The position numbers were made by a program, and so were the translations under genes. Positions 35,492 to 44,609 of a stretch of DNA of 64,000 bases are shown piece by piece. The DNA is from an uncultured Gammaproteobacteria bacterium (GTDB lineage: Bacteria > Pseudomonadota > Gammaproteobacteria > Pseudomonadales > Pseudohongiellaceae). The notes under the pieces are model-generated. The model made no database searches and had not been told where the DNA came from. It was given only the letters and a program-made list of their open reading frames with translations. Where the stretch lies: the NCBI GenBank assembly GCA_913048385.1, contig CAJWVZ010000004.1, positions 62,001-126,000 of the forward strand, given 5' to 3'. The first letter of the stretch is position 1, and each line of letters begins with the position of its first letter.

Positions 35492-36628
35492 ATGTCAGGT
35501 CAGAACTCAAAAGAAATAAGATCAAAAGTAACAGAAGATGGAGAGATAGAAATTTCAATTGCGACCGTTACCAAGCCTACACCGGGAGAAGATGAAGTAC
35601 TAATTCGGGTAGAGGCTGCACCTATTAACCCATCTGACCTTGGTCTTCTTTTAAGCTTCGCCGCAGACTTAAGTACCATAAATGTCTCGGGCGATGGTGA
35701 CCAAACAGTAACCTCGATGAAAATACATCCAGCTTTAATGAATGCAATGAAGCCGAGACTGGGCCAATCTATGCCGGTTGGGAACGAGGGCGCTGGAATT
35801 ATTGAAGACGCGGGAGCAAACGCCAAAGAATTAATTGGAAAAACTGTAGGGCTTGCTGGGGGCGCCATGTATTCCCAATACAGATGTGTCCCTGCGTCGA
35901 GCTGTCTGGTGATGAATGACGGAACAAGTTCGAAAGAAGCAGCATCCTCTTTTGTAAATCCTTTAACAGCGCTAGCTTTTATAGAAACCATGAAAATGGA
36001 AAAACATTCCGCCATCGTGCACACGGCAGCAGCCTCCAACCTTGGGCAAATGTTGGTAAAAATTTGTGAGAACGACAACATTCCTCTTATAAACATTGTT
36101 AGAAAATCTGAGCAAGAAAAAATCCTTAAGGACTTGGGTGCCAAATACATATGTAACACTAGTGACACAGATTTCATGGAGAACCTCATCGATGCTCTGA
36201 TCGAGACCGGGGCGACGTTAGGTTTTGATGCAACTGGAGGGGGAAACAATGGAGAACTTCCAGGACAGATACTTTCTGCCATGGAAGTAGCTGCCAATAA
36301 AACCGCAAAAGAATATAGCCGCTACGGCTCAGATACATACAAACAGGTATACATATACGGTGGCCTGGACCCCTCTCCAACAATTTTAAAAAGAGCTTTC
36401 GGGATGTCTTGGGGCCTTGGAGGTTGGCTGCTTACGCCAATGATCGGAAAAATTGGGATGGAGCGATTTCAGCAGATGCGCATGAGAGTTGCTGCTGAGA
36501 TTAAAACCACGTTTGCCAGTAATTACGCTGCAGAAATTTCATTGGAAGAGATGCTGCAGCCGGAGACCATCAAATCCTATGCCAAACAGGCCACAGGCGA
36601 AAAATACTTGGTTTCTCCTCATAAATAA
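35492..36628 (+). CDS. MDR-superfamily zinc-binding-dehydrogenase-like / quinone oxidoreductase
   Basis: The 378-residue protein has the medium-chain dehydrogenase layout: an N-terminal GroES-like domain (EDEVLIRVEAAPINPSDL; MPVGNEGAGIIEDAG) and a Rossmann domain (IVHTAAASNLGQMLVKICEN). Cysteine ligands for a catalytic zinc are not apparent, so a quinone- or enal-reductase role with NAD(P)H is more likely than alcohol oxidation. It is divergent from an HxlR regulator and probably induced by an electrophile or quinone. Confidence 0.85.
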   Translation: MSGQNSKEIRSKVTEDGEIEISIATVTKPTPGEDEVLIRVEAAPINPSDLGLLLSFAADLSTINVSGDGDQTVTSMKIHPALMNAMKPRLGQSMPVGNEGAGIIEDAGANAKELIGKTVGLAGGAMYSQYRCVPASSCLVMNDGTSSKEAASSFVNPLTALAFIETMKMEKHSAIVHTAAASNLGQMLVKICENDNIPLINIVRKSEQEKILKDLGAKYICNTSDTDFMENLIDALIETGATLGFDATGGGNNGELPGQILSAMEVAANKTAKEYSRYGSDTYKQVYIYGGLDPSPTILKRAFGMSWGLGGWLLTPMIGKIGMERFQQMRMRVAAEIKTTFASNYAAEISLEEMLQPETIKSYAKQATGEKYLVSPHK

Positions 36629-36667
36629 TAAAAACAATTAGCTAACAAAAAAGCAGTTGGAGATAAT

Positions 36668-37177
36668 ATGTACAAGTTACGCAAAGGCATGGGTGTTGGG
36701 TTAATCACTTGCGTTGGCTTGATATTGGCGCTTAATTTGCTTATGAGATTCAGTGATGGGCCTTTAGAAATAATTTCAGGAGGTCCGTTCACAACTGGTG
36801 AACTTATCCCGACACCAAGTTCTTGGACATCCATTCGAGACAGAAATACTATAGAGTTTCAAACGCTGGACCCAATCAGTTCTAGGACGGTTTGGTTGGC
36901 TGTGCATGACGAGAAACTTTTTATCATCAGTGGCTATATGAATACATTTTACGGCGGAATCTGGAAGCAATGGCCTCACTACTTAAACAAAGATGACCGA
37001 ATTATAATCCGCGTTGATGGCCGATTATCAGAGCATCGATTAAAAAGAGTGCTCAATGGCCCCGATGTCGGCCCTGTTCTAAGCGAATTCAGTCGAAAGT
37101 ACGGAAACGGCCTCGCGTCTGACGGAAGCGCAGTGTCCAACGGTGATAGTTGGCTTTATGAGGTAGTTGCTCGCTGA
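36668..37177 (+). CDS. Membrane-anchored beta-barrel-like protein of unknown function
   Basis: The 169-residue protein has an N-terminal membrane helix (MGVGLITCVGLILALNLL) and a mainly beta domain. RTVWLAVHDEKLFIISGYMN and DRIIIRVDGRLSEHRLKRV resemble a split-barrel (pyridoxamine-phosphate-oxidase-like) fold. It resembles the 144-residue protein at 32524 in plan but not closely in sequence. A GGAG lies 5 bases before the ATG. It follows the MDR gene by 39 bases and may share its promoter. Confidence 0.65.
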   Translation: MYKLRKGMGVGLITCVGLILALNLLMRFSDGPLEIISGGPFTTGELIPTPSSWTSIRDRNTIEFQTLDPISSRTVWLAVHDEKLFIISGYMNTFYGGIWKQWPHYLNKDDRIIIRVDGRLSEHRLKRVLNGPDVGPVLSEFSRKYGNGLASDGSAVSNGDSWLYEVVAR

Positions 37178-37211
37178 GATTTTTTCACTCAACAATGATT
37201 GATGGAATGTT

Positions 37212-37712
37212 ATGTCTGTAATAAGAGTTTTAACCGTCGGAGGGACGATTGACAAGATTTACTTTGACGCCAAAAGTTCTTATGAGGTTGGCCCTCCAGC
37301 CATCGAGGATATGATCTCAGACCTGCATCTCAACCAGGACTTTTTTTTCTCTGCTCTTATGCGTAAAGACAGCCTTGAGATGAATGAAAAGGACAGAGAA
37401 AAGGTACTTGAAGCAGTAACGGGTTGTAACGAAGAACTAATCTTGATAACCCATGGCACTGACACGATGGTGGAAACAGCTTACACAATCAGCAACGCCT
37501 TTCCAGAAGGAAATTTAAAAAAAACAATTGTCCTCACTGGTTCAATGAAACCTGCTATATTCAGGGACACCGACGCTTTCTTTAACGTCGGATGTGCGAT
37601 TGCTGCACTGCAAATATTGGATAGCGGTGTTTATATAGCAATGAGTGGGGAAATTTTTCCTTACAATAAAGTTCGCAAAGATCGAGACCTAGGAAAATTT
37701 ATTTTGCAATAG
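37212..37712 (+). CDS. Half-size asparaginase-domain protein
   Basis: The 166-residue protein matches only the N-terminal domain of type I/II L-asparaginases: VGGTIDK with T12, ITHGTDTMVET with T83-D84, and LTGSMKPA with the Lys. Full-length enzymes are about 330 residues with a second domain that completes the active site and tetramer, and that part is absent. The frame ends cleanly and the next gene starts 25 bases later, so this does not look like a recent frameshift. Asparaginase activity is doubtful; small proteins of this kind may bind another ligand. Confidence 0.78.
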   Translation: MSVIRVLTVGGTIDKIYFDAKSSYEVGPPAIEDMISDLHLNQDFFFSALMRKDSLEMNEKDREKVLEAVTGCNEELILITHGTDTMVETAYTISNAFPEGNLKKTIVLTGSMKPAIFRDTDAFFNVGCAIAALQILDSGVYIAMSGEIFPYNKVRKDRDLGKFILQ

Positions 37713-37736
37713 CATCAACTAAACCGAGAAAGTAAA

Positions 37737-38942
37737 ATGAAAAAAAAACTTCGATCATTTAGATTCTCTTTTCGTCTCTTTTTTTTACTCCCTTTCGTAC
37801 TAGCTGCGTGCAACGAAGCTGAAGTCTCGCCAGCTAATCTCACCTTTGCCGAAACCTTTCAGGAACAACTTATCAATGCCAAGCCTGGCGACATACTAAA
37901 TATTCCAGCCGGAATCCATGCATTCTCTCGCAGCCTGTCTCTATCAGTACCCGGTGTGACTTTACGCGGAAAGGGCATTAACTCCTCTATTTTGTCCTTT
38001 AAAACCCAATCTCAAGGAGCTGAAGGCCTTCTTGTCAGCGCGAATGACTTTACCATCGAGGATTTAGCAATCGAGGACACAAAGGGAGACGCCCTAAAAA
38101 TAAATCAATCGAGGAACGTCACGATACGCCGTGTGAGGACAGAGTGGACCAACGGAGCCAGTACAGAAAATGGTGCTTATGGTATCTATCCTGTGCAATC
38201 GGAAAACATTCTCATTGAGGGTTCCGTTGCAATTGGGGCGTCTGATGCTGGGATCTACGTTGGACAATCGAAAAACATAGTAGTTCGCGATTCTCGCGCA
38301 GAATATAACGTAGCTGGGATTGAGATTGAAAATTCAACCCATGCCGATGTATATCGCAACGTAGCAACGAAAAATACCGGCGGTATATTGGTCTTTGACC
38401 TCCCAAACCTCCCCGTTCAAGGAGGACAGGCCACTCGAGTTTTCAATAACGATATTTACAGTAACAATACAGAAAATTTCGCGCCCGAAGGTAATATTGT
38501 TGGAAACGTGCCTACAGGAACTGGATTACTGATCCTAGCCAATGACAACATTGAAGTTTTTGAAAATCGTTTTGCAGACAATGGTAACGTGAATATCATG
38601 ATCTATAGTTTTTTGTTTGGAGGGCGTCAGATCGATGATACTAAGTACGACCCATACCCTGAAAAAATTTATATTTATAACAACGACTTCGATGGTGGCG
38701 GGGACAGACCTCGACACCCTGCCTTAATTGCTTGGGCGAAATCAAACCCGTTGGGAACGCCAGACGTCGTGTGGGACGGCATGGTGCGTCGTGGAAACGG
38801 GCAAGAGAACATAGTATGCCTAGGAGAAAACGCAACAGAAAATTTGCTTAATTTAGGGGGCACAGCAGACGTGGCTACGTCTCACCTCGCTTTAGACTCT
38901 CATCGATGCACCTTTGACTTGCTAGACCCAATTGAGCTGTGA
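37737..38942 (+). CDS. Parallel beta-helix lipoprotein
   Basis: The 401-residue protein has a lipoprotein signal (LFFLLPFVLAAC) and a right-handed beta-helix: repeated short strands with PbH1-type spacing, such as RGKGINSSILSF, ARNVTIRRV-like turns, SENILIEGSVAIG and SKNIVVRDSRAEYNVAGIEIEN. The fold is shared with pectate lyases and carbohydrate epimerases; in this lipoprotein group no lyase activity is established. A polysaccharide-binding or -modifying role in the envelope is plausible. It follows the half-size asparaginase gene closely. Confidence 0.82.
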   Translation: MKKKLRSFRFSFRLFFLLPFVLAACNEAEVSPANLTFAETFQEQLINAKPGDILNIPAGIHAFSRSLSLSVPGVTLRGKGINSSILSFKTQSQGAEGLLVSANDFTIEDLAIEDTKGDALKINQSRNVTIRRVRTEWTNGASTENGAYGIYPVQSENILIEGSVAIGASDAGIYVGQSKNIVVRDSRAEYNVAGIEIENSTHADVYRNVATKNTGGILVFDLPNLPVQGGQATRVFNNDIYSNNTENFAPEGNIVGNVPTGTGLLILANDNIEVFENRFADNGNVNIMIYSFLFGGRQIDDTKYDPYPEKIYIYNNDFDGGGDRPRHPALIAWAKSNPLGTPDVVWDGMVRRGNGQENIVCLGENATENLLNLGGTADVATSHLALDSHRCTFDLLDPIEL

Positions 38943-38958
38943 TGACTCATTCACTTTT

Positions 38959-39135
38959 TTATAATCTGAAATGAATTAGTTTCCTTCTCACCTTCCTGAC
39001 TGGTTTGCCAAAGTGTTGCTCTAGTAATTTAGATTGAGTGGTAACCTGACCGCATATGTAGCAAAGCAGGCACGCCGTGACAACAAAGAGCGCCGCCGAA
39101 TGAAGCCCCAACACAATGAGAATTGTGTCCACCAA
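38959..39135 (-). CDS. Small single-pass membrane protein (57-58 residues), probably unannotated
   Basis: A minus-strand frame runs from TTG (39135) or GTG (39132) to TAA (38959-38961). Its start, VDTILIVLGLHSAALFVV, followed by TACLLCYICG forms one hydrophobic helix of about 26 residues with three cysteines. The tail is soluble and strongly basic near its end (KPVRKVRRKLIHFRL), the inside-positive pattern of a real membrane protein. AGAGGAG lies 8-11 bases upstream. The frame fills an otherwise empty 357-base gap. No family is recognised. Confidence 0.6.
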   Translation of the reverse strand: MVDTILIVLGLHSAALFVVTACLLCYICGQVTTQSKLLEQHFGKPVRKVRRKLIHFRL

Positions 39136-39299
39136 CTTCTTCTCTCCTCTGGTATCTTTACTTTTAATTAAACAACAACTACTACTGGTTTATTCTAATA
39201 CTTAAGAAATATTCGTCAAACATTTTCCAAGAACTTTACTGACATTTTCTCAAAACAGATGAAAAAATTAAGCGCATAAATAATCTTGTAGCTTATATG
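39136..39299. other. Intergenic stretch upstream of the small membrane protein
   Basis: This AT-rich 164-base stretch is the remainder of the 357-base gap between the beta-helix lipoprotein and the alpha/beta hydrolase. It should hold the promoter of the small membrane protein. I see no other gene, repeat or clear hairpin. Confidence 0.5.
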
Positions 39300-41336
39300 T
39301 TAATTATCAAAGACCCTCGCATTGTAACCGGCCAGATCCATGTATGGGCGCTTGAATTCAGGGAGCAAAAAACGCTGATTAATAAGGTCATCTGTTGCAA
39401 GCTCATATTGTGAAAAGTAATCTTCAAAAGACTGATACATGTCCGAAATCGAACCTCGAGGATCTCTTGTTTGAGCCGCCATAGCTTCTGTGCTTGGTAA
39501 CGGCAGGTAACCTCCAACGAGCCTAGCTAACGCCTTTGGCGCTCCTATATTTTCTGCTCTTAAGTTCCAAGACAGAAACGTTGCAATCGGTACAGCTGCC
39601 GTAGGAGGCAGGATTGTACTCGCACTTAAATCATTGTTGTTAATATCAACAGCGGGAACTAACGAATTATAAAAGCCAATAGCCCGCGGAGGATGTGACT
39701 CAATGATCCGATGTGTGTTCCATTGAGCACCATAGTCGGCAAATTCAGGACGATAGAGTCCTGAGGGATGATCAATACCTTCGATCGGATTCCAGGCTTT
39801 CTGATTAATCTTGCCGTCAACATGAGAGCGCACAAGGCTGTTATTGGCAATGAGAGGATACCTAGACGCGGGCGGCTCAATGCCATCAGAAATCCACTCC
39901 GACATTGCCACGACTAGAGACTCTGCTATTGGCGCCCACATGTTCGGATTTGACGATAATCGTCCTATGGTAGGGGCACGTGGCTTTCCATCCCTAGAAG
40001 TGTGAGCTGAACCACCGATCGTGTAGAAACGCACTTCGTCCGGTATAGCTGCATCCTCAGTGCCCAGAGGGTTGGTGTGAGGAAGCGAGCCAGCTCTCAA
40101 CCAATACTCGTTTGAGGTCTGAATATGCATAACTTTTGGAGCAACACCTTCCTCACGTGCCCCGCTTAGCAGGCCGTCCTTGCTCCCGGTAAAGGGATCA
40201 ACGCTGTCTCCATAAGTAAACGGAAATAAATCATTAGGGTATAAATAGTTGGTATGATGCCCGTTGGTGCGAGTAGGCATAGCAAAACGGTTGTTAAACA
40301 TCCCGTATCCCGCTCCGGTGATAACCGGTATAACACCATCGAAAACTCGGCGCTTTGACAAATCGATATTAAAACCGTCATACACAAAATGCCGTAATAA
40401 CCGACCGCTCTGCGAATTACCCCACGCGATGGTATGGTCGATCTCTGGCATGTTTAACTCACCTAATAACGGATTACCTCCGTCATAGCGCATCAACGAA
40501 ACAATGTCGCGAATGGCAGCCATACCCACACCCGCGAGGACCGGATCTTGCGCCTCGTAGATGAGTTCGTAAATGACACCCGGCTCAAAACCTCCCTTTA
40601 AGTTTAGCGTTACCCGTGGCTGTGAGGAACTCTCTTCATCGATCACTGTAAGCGTAAAGTCGTCTCGGTCAATCTCCTCCCTATTATCTTTCTGATAAGC
40701 TCTTTTAGTCAGCACGGCCTCAATCAGACCGTCTTCGGTGGGTCGGTAAGCGAGGTGATTTGCTGTACCTATCTCTCGATCATTTGATTTTGTATAGACA
40801 TAAATTTCATAACGCACCTTGCCCTTTATGGTCTCATCACCATCAGAGATTATAGGAGCGTGTAACCTCAGTCTTTCCGATGACTCCGATGAAAGCTCGT
40901 TAATCCAGCCCGTCACGAGGTAAGAGAAGCCGCGCTTTGTAAGGGGGTGTGACAAACTTACCTGCGGTGGAACACGACTCCCTCCACGATTATTTACATG
41001 GTAAATCAAACCCCCGTTAGATATCTCTGCCGAAGGAACCAGCAGTCGAAAATCAACCGAGTAATCCACTAGACCTGCTGCATTTCGCGGCGCATAGGAA
41101 ACGTCTGTTATCCTCTGATTAAGGAACAACTCAGGATCTAAAGAAAGGTAGATCCGTCCAGAAATCGACTCGTAATTGTAATTTATGTCGTCTTCACTTA
41201 TTAATTCCCGCTCTAGAATTTCAAACCTCTCAACTTGCCCATTCAACAGTGAAGAGGAAAACGCCAAGAGCATAAACTGAAAGGGTAGAAAAAAAATTGA
41301 ACTTCGATCTCTCCCTAATGCTGACAAGGTGTTCAT
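39300..41336 (-). CDS. Large secreted alpha/beta-hydrolase-domain protein (Abhydrolase_10 type)
   Basis: The roughly 678-residue protein has a signal peptide (FFLPFQFMLLAFSSSLLNGQ) and matches the large secreted alpha/beta hydrolase domain group. SNGGLIYHVNNRGGSRV, the nucleophile segment IAWGNSQSGRLLRHFVYDGF (Ser in G-N-S-Q-S-G), VIPVITGAGYGMFNNRF and YTIGGSAHTSRDG are all conserved-looking blocks. It should hydrolyse an ester outside the cell; the substrate is unknown. The ATG at 41336 has a GGGAG 9 bases upstream and is preferred to the in-frame start at 41390. Confidence 0.85.
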   Translation of the reverse strand: MNTLSALGRDRSSIFFLPFQFMLLAFSSSLLNGQVERFEILERELISEDDINYNYESISGRIYLSLDPELFLNQRITDVSYAPRNAAGLVDYSVDFRLLVPSAEISNGGLIYHVNNRGGSRVPPQVSLSHPLTKRGFSYLVTGWINELSSESSERLRLHAPIISDGDETIKGKVRYEIYVYTKSNDREIGTANHLAYRPTEDGLIEAVLTKRAYQKDNREEIDRDDFTLTVIDEESSSQPRVTLNLKGGFEPGVIYELIYEAQDPVLAGVGMAAIRDIVSLMRYDGGNPLLGELNMPEIDHTIAWGNSQSGRLLRHFVYDGFNIDLSKRRVFDGVIPVITGAGYGMFNNRFAMPTRTNGHHTNYLYPNDLFPFTYGDSVDPFTGSKDGLLSGAREEGVAPKVMHIQTSNEYWLRAGSLPHTNPLGTEDAAIPDEVRFYTIGGSAHTSRDGKPRAPTIGRLSSNPNMWAPIAESLVVAMSEWISDGIEPPASRYPLIANNSLVRSHVDGKINQKAWNPIEGIDHPSGLYRPEFADYGAQWNTHRIIESHPPRAIGFYNSLVPAVDINNNDLSASTILPPTAAVPIATFLSWNLRAENIGAPKALARLVGGYLPLPSTEAMAAQTRDPRGSISDMYQSFEDYFSQYELATDDLINQRFLLPEFKRPYMDLAGYNARVFDN

Positions 41337-41413
41337 TATTATATGCTCCCTTAAGTTTCTTTTGTTGGGCGTTAGATCACATTCCAACACAACACCGCAA
41401 ATTCACTATTTAC

Positions 41414-42376
41414 TTAATTGACTTTGCGCGGCTCGCGAGACAAGAGCGGTACAATCGCTGTCATGACAGACCCTAACACTAGCAATCCAGCTCCCCCTAA
41501 GGAAAGCCACCCAAGCCGATCACTAAATTCGTAATCCGGCACGAAATAAACTATTAACTTGAGAGCGCCTATAGTAAAAAGTGGCGCTAATGCGAGGACT
41601 GCACTCACCTTTGAAGCATCCCAACAATTCATTGCCTCGGCAAAACTCCCATAAGCCACCAAAGTATTAACGCAGCAGAAGAATAAGAGAAATTGTTGCA
41701 AACCAGTTAAACCAAGCACTAAGCTGGGGCTGATGAATGGCAACAATACAAGTAATGAAAACATGTATATTACCCACAAAATCTGGACAGAAGTGTAACT
41801 TTTAAGCAACTTTTTCTGTATCAAGGCATAAACGGTCCAAGTCACCGCTGCAAAAATTACAATCATGACACCTAGCCCCTCACTACCTCCTCTTTGGACG
41901 AAATCAATAAGCCTCTCGTTAAAGAAAAGGAGCAGACCAGACAAGATAAGGAATGTTCCGAAGCGCTGAACTGCAACAAAGGACTCGCCGTAAATCCATA
42001 CGCTGCCGATAATCAGAAACAAAGTAGTTAACTGAATAACTGCTTCACTCGTTTCGCCATTAACAAAATTAAGGCTGTAGGAAAACAAGAAGTAATTAAG
42101 GCATAAACTACTAGCCGCTATAAGCAGAAGAATCGAAGAAAGCCGGTCATGTCCCCGGATACTTGGAACTTGTTGCGTGAAAAAAAGCCATGCGGTTAGT
42201 ACAATCCCTGCAAGGAGAAAACGGAACCATACAATCGTCGTCGCATCAATCGCTATGATCAACTCTTTTAGTGCGATAGGCAAGATACCCCATAACATTG
42301 AAGCTATAAGAGATAACGAAAACCCTCTAAGATCTTTTATCTGCACGTTTGAAAATAAATTTGAAAAACTTGACAT
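41414..42376 (-). CDS. DMT-superfamily (EamA) transporter
   Basis: The roughly 320-residue inner-membrane protein has ten predicted helices in two EamA repeats (SLIASMLWGILPIALKEL in the first, VIFAAVTWTVYALIQKKL in the second). EamA proteins export amino acids, metabolites or drugs; the substrate cannot be told. I use the ATG at 42376; the longer frame begins with TTG at 42445 and adds a poorly hydrophobic leader. A 23-base gap separates it from the large hydrolase gene. Confidence 0.82.
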   Translation of the reverse strand: MSSFSNLFSNVQIKDLRGFSLSLIASMLWGILPIALKELIIAIDATTIVWFRFLLAGIVLTAWLFFTQQVPSIRGHDRLSSILLLIAASSLCLNYFLFSYSLNFVNGETSEAVIQLTTLFLIIGSVWIYGESFVAVQRFGTFLILSGLLLFFNERLIDFVQRGGSEGLGVMIVIFAAVTWTVYALIQKKLLKSYTSVQILWVIYMFSLLVLLPFISPSLVLGLTGLQQFLLFFCCVNTLVAYGSFAEAMNCWDASKVSAVLALAPLFTIGALKLIVYFVPDYEFSDRLGWLSLGGAGLLVLGSVMTAIVPLLSREPRKVN

Positions 42377-42477
42377 GGATAAGTCTGAAATAATGATACT
42401 GTAAAAACTAAAAGAATTTGTAATGCTAGCACGAAGCTGAGGCAAGGTCGGGTTTCTTGAAGATCGAGCCGCTCCGT

Positions 42478-43026
42478 TTACTCTTTCAGTTGATGTGAAA
42501 AACGAGCGCTCAAAAAGTCCATCTGATCGGCCAAAACATTATGATTCGAAAGATAAAGAAACTCATATTGGTTTGGAGCGAAAGGGACCGCCAATAGTTC
42601 CATTCCGGCCTCTTCAGGGGTGCGATCTGCCTTGCGATTGTTGCACCTTCGGCAAGAGCTTACCACATTTGTCCACGCGTTCAATCCACCCCTAGAAACA
42701 GGCGTTACGTGATCTCGGGAAAGATCTCGGCTGTGGAAAGTCTTGCCGCAGTATAGGCATATATTTCTATCACGACGGAATAAAAACCTATTATCAAGGG
42801 GAGCATTATACTTCGCGTTGTGGACTTGACCTTCGCACGCAACAATACTGGGCAACCGCAAAACCGATTGAATACCAGAGTTATTGTATCCGCCATATAG
42901 CTCTGCAACGACTTTACCGAGGCTCCACATGACTTGCTCTTTCACAAGCAAGGTAGCAGCCTCTTCTCTCGTTAGCCAACTTACTGGTATCCCAGCTTTG
43001 TTCAATCGTAAGATTTTTACATTCAC
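42478..43026 (-). CDS. HNH endonuclease
   Basis: The roughly 182-residue protein carries an HNH nuclease core with two zinc-binding Cys pairs (CLYCGK and CRRCN) around DHVTPVSRGG (His) and WTNVVSSCRR (Asn). The N-terminal KILRLNKAGIPVSWLTREEA and C-terminal VPFAPNQYEFLYLSNHNVLADQMDF are shared by a common chromosomal gammaproteobacterial HNH protein of about 185 residues, so I place the start at a GTG near 43026 (or 43032). A 43167 start would overlap the next gene by 47 bases. Its biological role is not known; it is not next to restriction or toxin genes. Confidence 0.82.
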   Translation of the reverse strand: MNVKILRLNKAGIPVSWLTREEAATLLVKEQVMWSLGKVVAELYGGYNNSGIQSVLRLPSIVACEGQVHNAKYNAPLDNRFLFRRDRNICLYCGKTFHSRDLSRDHVTPVSRGGLNAWTNVVSSCRRCNNRKADRTPEEAGMELLAVPFAPNQYEFLYLSNHNVLADQMDFLSARFSHQLKE

Positions 43027-43120
43027 ACTCACCGCCACCAAATTTTTACTAAAATGCCTTAGATCAAAATATAAAATATCGATTGAGCTATAAAAATTAT
43101 CGGCTAGCCTTAAGGGTACT

Positions 43121-43741
43121 TTATGTTCGTCTGAATCTATCGCCGAATCTCCGCTCAAACCCTCCATTGCTTATCCAGTAACCGACCTGCAACAGCCCAA
43201 TAACTAAAGCGAAGAGTGGTAAAGTGCCCCAGTCCCTTCCACCGACTCTAAAAAAAAATACTGCGTTATAGTCCCTTGGCTCAGTGGGGTGAGAGGCTGT
43301 TACAATTCCGATGTACGTCCCCCTTTCTTCAAAAGTATGACTCGCACTAAAAAATCCTCCCTCTTCTATTCGTTCCGGCTCAAAAAAAACCGTCACCGCT
43401 TCTATATTTTCGATTCTCTCTATATCTTCCCAGTCAGCAAACCGCCCTAGCCCCCCTTCGTCTCGAATGATTCGAAAATCCACGTTCATCTCACTGAGAA
43501 GATCGTGTAAATATTCCATAACGAACACAGATCTCGTTACATCTGGAATGTCCTCACAATACTCCCTAGTTTTACGCGTTTCGGGCTGAAAAACAGTGAA
43601 GTGGGCCTGTAAGAAATTAACGCTTATCAGACAACTATCGCCTTCAAACGCTACTCCTCCATGCCCAAAGACTGTGGGCGACCCTAAATGCATAAATAAG
43701 CTAAAGGCGAAGACAAAAAATAGACGTGGTGTTTTACCCAT
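43121..43741 (-). CDS. Secreted/membrane protein of unknown function with C-terminal membrane helix
   Basis: The roughly 206-residue protein has a signal peptide (LFFVFAFSLFMHLGSPTVFG), an acidic periplasmic region (FGHGGVAFEGDSCLI; EYCEDIPDVTRSVFVMEYL), and a single C-terminal helix (TLPLFALVIGLLQVGYWI) with a basic tail. The two Cys near the start of the mature part and the HGG could bind metal, but this is a guess. An in-frame start at 43831 would overlap the SDR gene, so I chose the ATG at 43741. I do not recognise a family. Confidence 0.68.
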   Translation of the reverse strand: MGKTPRLFFVFAFSLFMHLGSPTVFGHGGVAFEGDSCLISVNFLQAHFTVFQPETRKTREYCEDIPDVTRSVFVMEYLHDLLSEMNVDFRIIRDEGGLGRFADWEDIERIENIEAVTVFFEPERIEEGGFFSASHTFEERGTYIGIVTASHPTEPRDYNAVFFFRVGGRDWGTLPLFALVIGLLQVGYWISNGGFERRFGDRFRRT

Positions 43742-43808
43742 AAAAAATTTCACTGTTGAACCCACTTGCAAAGCTTTCTTTAAATATATAAGTAATTGAT
43801 GGAAACGC

Positions 43809-44501
43809 CTACCAAGGAATAACTTGCCCATCGTAGTTAAGAAACTTACCAGATTGCTCAGCTGTTAAAGTATCAATCAAAGACACCATCCCACGAACAC
43901 TCGTTTGGGTATCAATGAGCCCTTTGGGGCCACCCATGTCTGTTCTCACCCAGCCCGGATGCAACATCGCTGCAATGAAGCCCTGACTCCTCAAATCAAT
44001 AGAAACGCTTTTAACCGCCGCGTTCAAAGCACTCTTCGAACTGCGGTAGATATAAGCACCTCCGCCTTGATTATCCTCAATAGAGCCCATCTTAGACGTT
44101 AAAAAAATTAACTTTTTGACAGAGCTATTACGTACTTTTTCGATTATTAGTTGTGTTAGTAAAAGGGGCGCGATCACGTTAGTTTGAAAAACATTCGACC
44201 AATCGTCTCCGTTTAACCCGCCAAAATTAACATTCCTGGGTCCGTAGATTCCAGCGTTATTGATTACGACATCAATGACCTCATCTTGAATTCTTTGAAG
44301 CCCCTGCTCCATTGAGGAATTTTCCACCACGTCCATTTCGATTAGATGCACATTTTTATAATCATTCGAAAGGTCAACCAGCTGAGATGCATTTTCTAAA
44401 TCACGACACGTTGCGAAAACTGTTTCGCCTCGTTTAGCAAGCTGACTGACAAACTCTAGACCCAGCCCTCGATTTGTTCCAGTAATAAAATAATTTGCCA
44501 T
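43809..44501 (-). CDS. Short-chain dehydrogenase/reductase
   Basis: The 230-residue SDR has the nucleotide-binding TGTNRGLGLEF (residues 7-17), NNAGIYG, the Ser in FLTSKMGSI and the Y-x-x-x-K as YRSSK. The layout is like C-factor/sniffer-type SDRs. The substrate is unknown. AGGAG lies about 8 bases before the ATG. It is divergent from the TonB receptor gene. Confidence 0.88.
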   Translation of the reverse strand: MANYFITGTNRGLGLEFVSQLAKRGETVFATCRDLENASQLVDLSNDYKNVHLIEMDVVENSSMEQGLQRIQDEVIDVVINNAGIYGPRNVNFGGLNGDDWSNVFQTNVIAPLLLTQLIIEKVRNSSVKKLIFLTSKMGSIEDNQGGGAYIYRSSKSALNAAVKSVSIDLRSQGFIAAMLHPGWVRTDMGGPKGLIDTQTSVRGMVSLIDTLTAEQSGKFLNYDGQVIPW

Positions 44502-44609
44502 TTTTTTTCTCCTGCAATAACCTTGCGATGGTTAAATGTTGTCCATTAATAGATCTAAACTTGTCCAATATTATATGAAACCTCCGTGTCTCAGAAGAAA
44601 ATATTTTTT

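Noticed and set aside
35500-36297. A 265-residue minus-strand frame across the MDR reductase
   Set aside because: The sense-strand protein shows clear MDR motifs; the antisense frame is Ser/Pro-rich noise.
37212-38942. A frameshifted full-length asparaginase continuing into the next gene
   Set aside because: The next frame begins with a lipoprotein signal and is a beta-helix protein, so the short asparaginase is not simply broken by a frameshift.
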